In this document: piece by piece, positions 16,774-24,088 of the stretch
Numbering within the stretch: the first letter of the stretch is position 1
Layout: the number at the start of each line of letters is the position of its first letter
Origin: Mesorhizobium sp. B2-7-1
Lineage (GTDB): Bacteria; Pseudomonadota; Alphaproteobacteria; Rhizobiales; Rhizobiaceae
Reading direction: 5' to 3'
NCBI RefSeq assembly: GCF_006440735.1
Contig: NZ_VFUA01000014.1
Coordinates: 26,663 to 90,662, forward strand
Length of the DNA: 64,000 nucleotides
Program-made: the position numbers and the translations under genes
Notes under the pieces: generated by a model
What the model was told of the DNA's origin: nothing
Databases searched by the model: none
What the model saw: the letters and a program-made list of their open reading frames with translations, nothing else

Positions 16774-18267
16774 CTACTGCCAGACCGCATGGGCCATGAT
16801 GGTTTCCTCGGTCGCGCCCTCCCCATCCAGGACCGCCGAGACGGCGCCTTCCCGCATCACGACGATGCGGTTGCAGAGGCCTAGAATTTCCGGAAGTTCG
16901 GACGAAACCATCACGATGGCCGCACCGCGCGTGGAGGTCAGCTCAACAAGCAGGTCGTAGATCTCGCGCTTGGCGGCGACGTCAACGCCGCGCGTCGGCT
17001 CATCCACCAGAAGGATCTCGGTCCCGGCATGCAACTGCCGGGCTATGCCGCACTTCTGCTGATTGCCACCCGAGAGCGTTCGCACCTTGGCGCTGGCGCT
17101 CGGCGTCTTGATGCGCATCTGCCGAATGAAGCGGGAAACCTGCTCCTGCTCGCGTCTGCGGCTGATCAGTCCGCCTTGGACGATGGCTGCAAGTTCGGAA
17201 ACGGTGACGTTGAAGGCAACCGATTGTTCGAGGAAAAGGCCCTCGGTCTTGCGGTCCTCGGGCAACAGGCCGATCCCATGCGCGAGCGCCGCACGCGGCC
17301 CATCGACCGCGATCGCCTTGCCATCGATCCTGATCTCGCCGCTGTCAATCGCGTCGGCGCCGGCGATTGCCCGCAGCACCTCCGTCCGACCGGCCCCGGC
17401 GAGACCGCAGATGCCGACGATCTCACCTTGCCTGACATCGAAAGAAATGTCCCTTAAAACGCCTGCTCGCGAGATATTGCGCACTTCAAGGCGCACATCC
17501 GGGCCCGGTTTCGGACGGGGTGGGAACACGTCCTTCAGCTCGCGTCCGACCATGTGGCGAATGAGGTCGGCGGTTGTCGTCTGCGCCAGTGGCATGGACG
17601 CGACAACCTGCCCGTCGCGCAGCACGGTGACTTCGTCGCAGATCTCGTAGAGCTCCTTGAGACGATGCGTAATGTAGATGAAGGACACGCCCTGTTCGGC
17701 GCTGAGCCGCCGGATCGTCGTGAACAGGTGTTCCAACTCGGCGTCGCCCAGGACAGCGGACGGCTCGTCGAGGACCACGATGCGCGCTTCGCGTGCAATC
17801 GCCTTGGCGATCTCCACCATTTGACGCTGGGCTACGCTTATCGCATCGATCCGGGCGGCCGGATCAACCCGGAAACCCAACCTGTCCAACACCTCGCGAG
17901 CCGCAGCTTGGGTCTTGCGCCAGTCGACGGTGCCGAGCACAGTCTTCGGCAATCGGCCGAGAAAGATGTTTTCGGCGACCGTCAGATGGGGCGCCTGAGC
18001 CAGTTCCTGGTAGATGACCGCAATACCCAGTTCGAGCATCCGCTCCGGCGTCGGCATCGGCACGACAGTGCCATCGATGACCACCTCGCCCTCATTGGCA
18101 AGGCAGGCGCCGGAGAGGACGCGCATCAACGTCGACTTGCCGGCCCCGTTTTCGCCGATAACGCCATGGACGCTGCCTTTGCTGACGGCAAAGCTGACGT
18201 CATTCAGCGCGTACACACCGGGAAAGCGCTTGTGGATGCCGCGCATCTCGAGAACTGCGTCTTTCAC
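16774..18267 (-). CDS. Sugar ABC transporter ATPase with two nucleotide-binding domains (RbsA/XylG-like)
   Basis: 497 residues from a GTG at 18265-18267; a TTG four codons upstream is an alternative. Domain 1 has Walker A GENGAGKSTLMRVLSG and Walker B IVVLDEPSAVLG. Domain 2 carries a degenerate Walker A (GLAGAGRTEVLRAI), signature TLSGGNQQKCGIARQL and Walker B ILLVDEPTRGVD. The domain 1 signature loop is atypical (ISVAQRQMVEIAKAI), as usual for this family. It energises the RbsC-like permease. A LacI-type operator (18277-18294) lies immediately upstream, inside the operon, suggesting a second regulated promoter or an internal control point. Confidence 0.93.
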   Translation of the reverse strand: MKDAVLEMRGIHKRFPGVYALNDVSFAVSKGSVHGVIGENGAGKSTLMRVLSGACLANEGEVVIDGTVVPMPTPERMLELGIAVIYQELAQAPHLTVAENIFLGRLPKTVLGTVDWRKTQAAAREVLDRLGFRVDPAARIDAISVAQRQMVEIAKAIAREARIVVLDEPSAVLGDAELEHLFTTIRRLSAEQGVSFIYITHRLKELYEICDEVTVLRDGQVVASMPLAQTTTADLIRHMVGRELKDVFPPRPKPGPDVRLEVRNISRAGVLRDISFDVRQGEIVGICGLAGAGRTEVLRAIAGADAIDSGEIRIDGKAIAVDGPRAALAHGIGLLPEDRKTEGLFLEQSVAFNVTVSELAAIVQGGLISRRREQEQVSRFIRQMRIKTPSASAKVRTLSGGNQQKCGIARQLHAGTEILLVDEPTRGVDVAAKREIYDLLVELTSTRGAAIVMVSSELPEILGLCNRIVVMREGAVSAVLDGEGATEETIMAHAVWQ

Positions 18268-18276
18268 CCTGAGCCT

Positions 18277-18294
18277 CAAGAAATCGTTTTCAGG
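18277..18294. promoter_or_regulatory. LacI-type operator O3
   Basis: CAAGAAATCGTTTTCAGG, an imperfect palindrome centred on CG, lies in the gap between the SDR stop and the ABC ATPase start. It shares GAAATCGTTTTCA with the operator at 20383-20400 (same 13 bases), consistent with binding by the same LacI-family repressor encoded at 20521. Confidence 0.6.
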
Positions 18295-18310
18295 CTATGC
18301 TCAAAAAAGC

Positions 18311-19132
18311 TCACAAGCGGTGGATCTGCATGCCGCCACCGATGTGGTAGATGTCTCCGGTGCTGAACGGCAGGCCGCCTGCGGCTAAGGTCGCGACTGC
18401 GCGAGCAATGTCGTCCGGCTGGCCCCATCGCCGGATCGCCGACAACTCACCTGCCTCGACCTGCGACGAATACTTCTCGTAGACGTCTGCGGTCATGTCG
18501 GTCTGGATCAAGCCGGGGCGAATCTCGTGTACCCGGATGCCGGCGTCCGCCAGGCGGATCGCAAACTGTTGCGACGCCATCGAGAGCCCGGCCTTCGATA
18601 TGCAATATGGGCCCTTCTCCGGCGAGACGAGGCCGGCATTGGCGGAGGTGATCGTCACGACCGATCGCTCCGACGCGGCTTGCGGCCTTGAAAGCATCGC
18701 GCGCGCGACGGCTTGGGTGAGAAAGAATGTGCCACGCAGGTTGACACCGATCAGCCGGTCGAAGCTTTCCTCGGTGACATCGAGAAGGTCGCCGCGCACG
18801 CTCACCTGCACGCCGGCATTGTTCACCAGGCACGTGATCTCGCCCAGGTCGCGTTCAAGGCCTTCGACAAAGGTCGCGTTGCCCGACGTCTCGGAGATGT
18901 CCCTGCGGTAGAAAGCGCTGTTGCGCCCGAGCCTGCTCACAAGATCGACAGTCTCGCTGGCATTCTCGTCATCGACAATATCGACGATTGCTATATCGAA
19001 GCCCACCCGTGCAAGCTCGCAACAGATGGCGCGGCCAATGCCGCGTCGGCCGCCTGTGACAACCGCAAGACCGCGGTCGCCGGGGGACTGCCGTTCAGCC
19101 ATGTCCCGGACCGCAGTCTGGTTCAGCATCAT
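18311..19132 (-). CDS. Short-chain dehydrogenase/reductase (classical SDR)
   Basis: 273 residues. TGGRRGIGRAICCELARVG follows a roughly 20-residue N-terminal extension, with an acidic NAD-selecting residue (IVDIVDD), NNAG near residue 107, and the active-site Ser in TITSANAG with YCISK. A later in-frame ATG at 19102 would give a more standard length; the upstream ATGs overlap the CoA-transferase stop and have GGAAGG behind them, so translational coupling favours the longer form. It may oxidise or reduce a hydroxyl of the imported compound. Confidence 0.87.
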   Translation of the reverse strand: MMLNQTAVRDMAERQSPGDRGLAVVTGGRRGIGRAICCELARVGFDIAIVDIVDDENASETVDLVSRLGRNSAFYRRDISETSGNATFVEGLERDLGEITCLVNNAGVQVSVRGDLLDVTEESFDRLIGVNLRGTFFLTQAVARAMLSRPQAASERSVVTITSANAGLVSPEKGPYCISKAGLSMASQQFAIRLADAGIRVHEIRPGLIQTDMTADVYEKYSSQVEAGELSAIRRWGQPDDIARAVATLAAGGLPFSTGDIYHIGGGMQIHRL

Positions 19133-20346
19133 GATGCCTTCCTTTCCACGGCAGCGCCGACACCGCTCGCGGCGACCACTGCCTTCGAGGCCAACAGGCT
19201 CTTGACCTCGCCCTCGGCATAACCGAGCTCGTGCAGGATCTCGCGGGTGTGCTCGCCAATCTCGAGGGCCAGGCAGCGCAGTGCCGGCACCTCGCCGTCA
19301 TAGCGGTTGGGATGATTGACCAGATAGATGGTGCGGCCCCGCACGGTGACCTGGCGGAACACCTGAGCGTGGCTTAGCTGCGGATCAGCCAGCAGATCGT
19401 CATAGTAGTTGATCGGCGCCCACCAGATGCCGTGGCGATCGAAGCGGTCAGCAAGGTCCGCTACAGAAAAGATCGCCGTGGCCTGGGCCAAGCGGCGAGC
19501 GTATTCGTCCCGATCCGCGTATCGGTCGACGTCCGCCACTTGGCGCAGACCATCGCTGCCGAGCGCTTCGGCCAGCACCGAGGGATCGCAGAGCGAGATC
19601 ACAACATGGCCGTCGGTGGCGGGATAGACGCCATAGGGCGCTGCGTGAAACCAAGTGGCGAGGTTCTTTTCTCGCTTCAGGACGTCACGGTTCATCCCGC
19701 CCGCAAAATAGTTGACAAGAGGCTCCCCCTGCAAATCGATCGCCGAGTTGATAAGACTGGCTTCGACGCGCGTGCCTTTGCCATCACGAAGTCGGCGCAC
19801 CAGCGCGCCCAGGATGCCCATCGCCAGCAGCGCGCCGCCATGCTGGTCGACGATTGCCGCCCCAACCGGCGTTGGGCCCCGATCCGGGGTGCCGGTGACG
19901 CTCATGAGACCTGACCGTGCCTGAGCGAGAAGGTCCTGACCAGGCTTCAGCGCCATCGGGCCGCTAGCGCCGAACCCGCTCGCCGAGGCGAAGATCAGCG
20001 TGGGATTGATCGCGCGAAGCGCTTGCTCGTCGAAGCCCAGCTTGGCGAACACGCCCGGCCGGAAATTCTCCATGACCACGTCGGCCTCGGCGATCAGCCG
20101 GCGCGTGACCTCCTTGCCTTCGGCGCTCTTGAGATCGATGCCTATGGAGCGTTTGTTGCGGTTGGCGCAGAGATAGAAGCCGCTGACGCCGTCGACATAG
20201 ACGTCCGCACCCGACCAACGACGCTCATGAGCGCCATCTATCGGTTCGACCTTGATGACGTCGGCACCCATGTCGGCCAGATATTGGGCGCCTGCCGGGC
20301 CCTGCAGGAAATGGCAAAAGCTGACGACCTTGATCCCGCTGAGCAT
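19129..20346 (-). CDS. CaiB/BaiF-family (class III) CoA transferase
   Basis: 405 residues. The N-terminus LSGIKVVSFCHFLQGPAGAQ, the CoA/ADP-contact ADVVMENFRPGVFAKLGFDE, and the GQDLLAQARSGLMSVTG block followed by the presumed catalytic Asp in AAIVDQHGG are typical of class III (formyl-CoA/carnitine type) transferases. It moves CoA from a donor such as succinyl-CoA to an organic acid. It is the promoter-proximal gene of the leftward cluster; its start lies about 40 bp from the palindromic LacI operator at 20383-20400. It links acid formation by the ALDH to the enoyl-CoA hydratase. Confidence 0.92.
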   Translation of the reverse strand: MLSGIKVVSFCHFLQGPAGAQYLADMGADVIKVEPIDGAHERRWSGADVYVDGVSGFYLCANRNKRSIGIDLKSAEGKEVTRRLIAEADVVMENFRPGVFAKLGFDEQALRAINPTLIFASASGFGASGPMALKPGQDLLAQARSGLMSVTGTPDRGPTPVGAAIVDQHGGALLAMGILGALVRRLRDGKGTRVEASLINSAIDLQGEPLVNYFAGGMNRDVLKREKNLATWFHAAPYGVYPATDGHVVISLCDPSVLAEALGSDGLRQVADVDRYADRDEYARRLAQATAIFSVADLADRFDRHGIWWAPINYYDDLLADPQLSHAQVFRQVTVRGRTIYLVNHPNRYDGEVPALRCLALEIGEHTREILHELGYAEGEVKSLLASKAVVAASGVGAAVERKAS

Positions 20347-20382
20347 GTCTCTTCCCTTGAAGCAGCGCTATGGTTGCGCATT

Positions 20383-20400
20383 TGTGAAATCGTTTTCACA
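20383..20400. promoter_or_regulatory. LacI-type operator O1
   Basis: TGTGAAATCGTTTTCACA, an 18-bp palindrome with one mismatched pair and the central CG of LacI/GalR-family sites. It lies just upstream of the CoA-transferase gene in the intergenic region shared with the divergent lacI-type gene. Confidence 0.75.
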
Positions 20401-20481
20401 GCTTTTCTTGTTGCTGTCAACAACGATTCCGGGAGTCTCTCTGAAAAAGACATGTGGCGATCTGAAAGAAATTATGCGATC

Positions 20482-20497
20482 TAGAAAACGGTTTCTC
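20482..20497. promoter_or_regulatory. LacI-type operator O2
   Basis: TAGAAAACGGTTTCTC has the same GAAA-ACG-TTTC architecture and central CG as O1 and lies about 25 bp before the regulator's start codon, suggesting autoregulation. O1 and O2 are about 98 bp centre to centre, a spacing compatible with looping. Confidence 0.6.
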
Positions 20498-20520
20498 GAA
20501 ATCGGCAGTGGCCATACTCA

Positions 20521-21543
20521 ATGGATATCGAAGACGGCGGCGCCAAACTGGTTGACGTGGCCCGGCTTGCGAACTGCTCGCCGGCCACTGTTTCGCGCGT
20601 CCTGAATGGCAATCCAAACGTCAATGAGGCCGTCCGGGATCGCGTGGTGCGAGCCGCCCGGGAGCTTGGCTATGTGCCCAATGGCTCCGCCAGGGCGCTG
20701 CGATCCACGCGAACAAGACTGGTCGGCGCCATCATTCCGACTTTGGACCACGCGATTTATGCCACGATGGTTGACGGGCTTCAGGCCCGGCTGTCCGAAA
20801 AGGACGTCTCGCTGATCATCAACACCTCGGGCTACGACATCGATCTCGAATACGAGCAGGCTCGCTTGCTGGTCGAACGGGGGGTCGAGTCGGTGGTGCT
20901 GGTTGGGTCTACGCACCTGCCAGCCACGCTCGCAATGCTTGAGCAGAAGCGTATCGACTACGTCTACACATACACATCGAGGGCAATCGAGTCGGGCGCC
21001 GCAGTAGGGTTCGACAACGAGAAGGCCGGGCGTACTGCGGCACGCTACTTGCTCGACCTCGGCCACACCCAGTTCGGGATGATCGCAGGCATCACCCAAG
21101 ACAATGATCGTGCAGCAGGCCGCCGCGACGGCTTCCTGAATGAACTTGAGCGGGCAGGCATCGACCCCGCAAGGGTTCCGGTTGTCGAAGGAGCCTACAG
21201 GCTGGATGACGGACGGCGGCGCATGCAGCGGCTGATGGAAGAAGGCACAACGCCGACGGCGGTATTTTGCGGCAGCGATATCCTCGCAGCCGGCGCCATC
21301 AAATATTGTCACGCCGCCGGGATCGCGGTCCCCGGAGAAGTTTCGATCGTTGGCTTCGACAATCTGGAAATCGCGGAACTCACCTCACCAGAATTGACCA
21401 CCTTGGAGGTGCCGGCGCGAGACATGGGCCGAATCGCCGCGGACTACATCCTGGCATCGCCGTCGCAGCGGCTGCATTTGAGGCAACGCGAACTGGCAAT
21501 CCGACTGATCGTCAGGGAAAGCACGGCTCCAGTGAGGCGCTAG
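20521..21543 (+). CDS. LacI-family transcriptional regulator
   Basis: 340 residues. The N-terminal HTH is KLVDVARLANCSPATVSRVLNG, followed by the hinge helix (VPNGSARALRSTRTR) and a type I periplasmic-binding-like effector domain (FGMIAGITQDNDRAAGRRDGF; IVGFDNLEIAELTSPELTT). It is divergent from the 11-gene leftward cluster, and three LacI-type palindromes lie in front of the cluster, in front of this gene and in front of the ABC ATPase gene. It is therefore very likely the local repressor, released by the imported sugar or a derivative. Confidence 0.93.
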   Translation: MDIEDGGAKLVDVARLANCSPATVSRVLNGNPNVNEAVRDRVVRAARELGYVPNGSARALRSTRTRLVGAIIPTLDHAIYATMVDGLQARLSEKDVSLIINTSGYDIDLEYEQARLLVERGVESVVLVGSTHLPATLAMLEQKRIDYVYTYTSRAIESGAAVGFDNEKAGRTAARYLLDLGHTQFGMIAGITQDNDRAAGRRDGFLNELERAGIDPARVPVVEGAYRLDDGRRRMQRLMEEGTTPTAVFCGSDILAAGAIKYCHAAGIAVPGEVSIVGFDNLEIAELTSPELTTLEVPARDMGRIAADYILASPSQRLHLRQRELAIRLIVRESTAPVRR

Positions 21544-21743
21544 ACACTTCGACGTCCTGGTACCACGGTAAGAGCCCTCCGCTGCCGGAAGCTGATCCGA
21601 GTGTCCGCTTCCAGCCGACAAGCACCCGATCTTAATGACTGCGATGCGACGCATTCCGGCCTCACGGCTTTGGGGCCGAGAGTGCACCGGCGGCTTCTAG
21701 GCTTAAGCCACCAGAAGCGGGCATTCCGGTGGGGCATCCACAC

Positions 21744-22442
21744 CTAATCTCCTGTCGTGCTGCCGGCCAGGAGTTTCAATTCTATTAGCGAGGACAAGGT
21801 CTGCAGGACGATGACAGCGACGACGTAGAACATAGCCGCCAGAATATAAGCCTGTAGATTCAGGAAAGTCGCGGCCGCAACCATCTGCGCGCTGCGCATG
21901 AGTTCCGTCACGCCGATAACCGAAGCAAGTGAAGTGCCCTTGAGTATGACGATGAATTCGTTGCAGAGCGGAGGAAAGGCGATGCGGAGCGACTGCGGCA
22001 GGACGATGCGCCGCATCGCAAGCCCGTGGGTCATCCCGATCGATTTGGCTGCTTCCATCTGGTCGGCCGGCAGCGCCTGGATGCTGGCGCGGATGATCTC
22101 GGTCGTATAGGCGCCGGCATTGACCGAAAAGGCAAGGGTCGCGGCCAGAAGGCGGTTATCCAACGGCCCCAGCAGGGCGATAAGGAACGGGTTTCCGACC
22201 TGAGCCGCCCAGGCGGGCAATCCGAAATAGACAAGGTAAAGCAGGACGAGAGGCGGGATGCCGCGAAACAGAGCGACATAGGCTCCGCCGGCCGCCCGCA
22301 GCCACCCGCGTTGCGACAGCCGCGCGAGCGCGACGAACAATCCGATGAGAAAGGCTCCGGCCATGGCCGCAACGGTAAGACCAAGCCCAAGCAGCAGCCC
22401 CTTGAAATAGAGGCCGGCATAAGTTGCGGCGAATTCGATCAC
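21744..22442 (-). CDS. Amino-acid ABC transporter permease (HisM/GlnP family)
   Basis: 232 residues starting at a GTG (22440-22442), 16 bp after the ATPase stop. The frame stays open further upstream but overlaps the ATPase gene and is rejected. It has about five membrane segments, the N-terminal GLLLGLGLTVAAMAGAFLIG typical of His/Glu/Gln/Arg/opine permeases, LFRGIPPLVLLYLVYFGLP, and the EAA loop AAKSIGMTHGLAMRRIVLPQ. It is the last gene of the hydantoinase operon. About 200 bp to the right, up to the lacI-type gene, show no feature. Confidence 0.9.
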   Translation of the reverse strand: MIEFAATYAGLYFKGLLLGLGLTVAAMAGAFLIGLFVALARLSQRGWLRAAGGAYVALFRGIPPLVLLYLVYFGLPAWAAQVGNPFLIALLGPLDNRLLAATLAFSVNAGAYTTEIIRASIQALPADQMEAAKSIGMTHGLAMRRIVLPQSLRIAFPPLCNEFIVILKGTSLASVIGVTELMRSAQMVAAATFLNLQAYILAAMFYVVAVIVLQTLSSLIELKLLAGSTTGD

Positions 22443-22458
22443 GCGTCTCGCCCTTTCG

Positions 22459-23262
22459 TCAGATGCTCGAACTGCGTTCGTTGCGGTGGCGGGCCAGGAA
22501 GGCCTCGATGCGAGCGTTGTTCGGCTTGCCGAAGAATTCGCGAGCAGGCCGATCGTCGATGATGGCGCCAGCCTCCATGAAGACGACCCGATCCGCCACA
22601 TCTGCGGCGAAGCCGATTTCATGGGTGACGATCAGCATGGTGCGGTTTTGTCCGCGCAACTGCCGCATGACGGAAAGCACTTCGCCCACGAGCTCAGGAT
22701 CGAGCGCCGAGGTCGGCTCATCGAACAGCAATATGTCGGGCTCCATGCAGAGAGCGCGCGCTATGCCCACGCGCTGCTGCTGTCCGCCCGACAGTCGGGC
22801 GGGATACTGGTCGATCTTGTCGCTCAGGCCGACCGTCTTGAGGGCGGTCCGCGCTCGCTCGCACGCCAATTCCCTGGAGAGGCCGAGCACATGCACCGGC
22901 CCCTCGATAAGGTTTTGCAGGACCGTACGGTGCTGGAACAGCGCAAAGCGCTGGAACACCATGCCGGTCGAGCGACGGAGGCGGCTTATGTTCGCGTCGG
23001 TATCCGGTTGAAGCCGGCCGCCGCGCTCGACATAGCCCATGAGCTTGCCATTGAGTAGGATCTTTCCGCTGTCGTAGGGCGCCAGGAAATTGACGCTGCG
23101 CAGCAGCGTCGTCTTTCCCGAACCGCTGGGTCCGATAATGGCGACTGTCTCTCCGCGGTGAACCGTCAAATTCACATTGGAGAGGACGGGCGTTCCCTTG
23201 AAAGACTTGCCAAGCGCCTCGATCCGCAGGACCTCGGTATAGCGGACGTCATTTGCGACCAT
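22459..23262 (-). CDS. Amino-acid ABC transporter ATP-binding protein (GlnQ/HisP family)
   Basis: 267 residues. Walker A is GPSGSGKTTLLRSV near residue 45, followed by the Q-loop MVFQRFALFQHRTVLQN, signature [15 protein letters not shown] and Walker [21 protein letters not shown] with the switch His in IVTHEIGFA. The ATG at 23262 is chosen over a TTG four codons upstream. It partners the permease downstream and the binding protein upstream. Confidence 0.94.
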   Translation of the reverse strand: MVANDVRYTEVLRIEALGKSFKGTPVLSNVNLTVHRGETVAIIGPSGSGKTTLLRSVNFLAPYDSGKILLNGKLMGYVERGGRLQPDTDANISRLRRSTGMVFQRFALFQHRTVLQNLIEGPVHVLGLSRELACERARTALKTVGLSDKIDQYPARLSGGQQQRVGIARALCMEPDILLFDEPTSALDPELVGEVLSVMRQLRGQNRTMLIVTHEIGFAADVADRVVFMEAGAIIDDRPAREFFGKPNNARIEAFLARHRNERSSSI

Positions 23263-23274
23263 TGCGCTACCCAA

Positions 23275-24063
23275 TCACTCCGGCACGTTCGCTGCGTTGC
23301 CGAACCATTTCATGGAAATCTCCTTCAAGCTGCCGTCGGCCTTCATCTTGTCTATCGCCTGGTCGATCTGTGCGAGCGCCTTGTCCCCCTTGCGCAGCGC
23401 CACGCCGTTTAGGGTGACTTCCTGAGTAATAGGCTTGTCCACGACTACGAGCTTGCCCTTGAACTGGCTCTCGACCAGATAGCTTCCGTTGACGCTCTCG
23501 ACCACGACGGCGTCGATACGGCCGAGCAACAGATCGTTATAGGCATCGATAATGGTATTGTAGGTCGTTGGCGACACACCCGGCATCGCCGCGAGCGCAT
23601 TCGACGCCGACGTGCCGGTCATGACACCGACCTTCAGCTTGGCCAGATCGTCCGGGCCGACCGATTGGTTCGGCGAGCCGACCTTCACTACCGCGACAAT
23701 GGACTGCCTCATGATCGCCTTGGAGAAATCGACGACCTGCTTGCGGGCGTCGGTAATGGCCATGTTGGTGATCGCATTGATCTTGCCGGCCTGAAGAGCC
23801 GGAATGATGCCGTCCCAGGCCATGCCCTGGTAATCGACCGGCACGCCCAGGTGCTTGCCGAGAGACTGAGCGAAATCGACATCGTAGCCTTGTAGGGTGC
23901 CGTCCGGCCCCGTGAAGGAAATCGGCCGGAAATCCGGATCGGCGCCGACCGACAATTTGGCGAGCGCCTCATCGGCGAGCCCTGGCGAGGCTGCTGAACC
24001 GGCGAGGACAACCATCGCGACAAACGCGCCGCGAAGCAGGAAAGAAGGGGATTTCTTGAACAT
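23275..24063 (-). CDS. Amino-acid ABC transporter substrate-binding protein
   Basis: 262 residues, SBP_bac_3 family. Signal peptide MFKKSPSFLLRGAFVAMVVL to about ALADEA-like cleavage (PGLADEA). The mature protein has KLSVGADPDFRPISFTGPDG, LQGYDVDFAQSLGKHL and GMAWDGIIPALQAGKINAI, the ligand-binding pattern of the polar amino-acid group. The second ATG (24063) is preferred because GGAGAA lies in front of it. In an operon with HyuA and HyuB it may bind a hydantoin, 5-oxoproline or N-carbamoyl amino acid. Confidence 0.92.
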   Translation of the reverse strand: MFKKSPSFLLRGAFVAMVVLAGSAASPGLADEALAKLSVGADPDFRPISFTGPDGTLQGYDVDFAQSLGKHLGVPVDYQGMAWDGIIPALQAGKINAITNMAITDARKQVVDFSKAIMRQSIVAVVKVGSPNQSVGPDDLAKLKVGVMTGTSASNALAAMPGVSPTTYNTIIDAYNDLLLGRIDAVVVESVNGSYLVESQFKGKLVVVDKPITQEVTLNGVALRKGDKALAQIDQAIDKMKADGSLKEISMKWFGNAANVPE

Positions 24064-24088
24064 CGGGTTCTCCATCTGAAGGACATTT

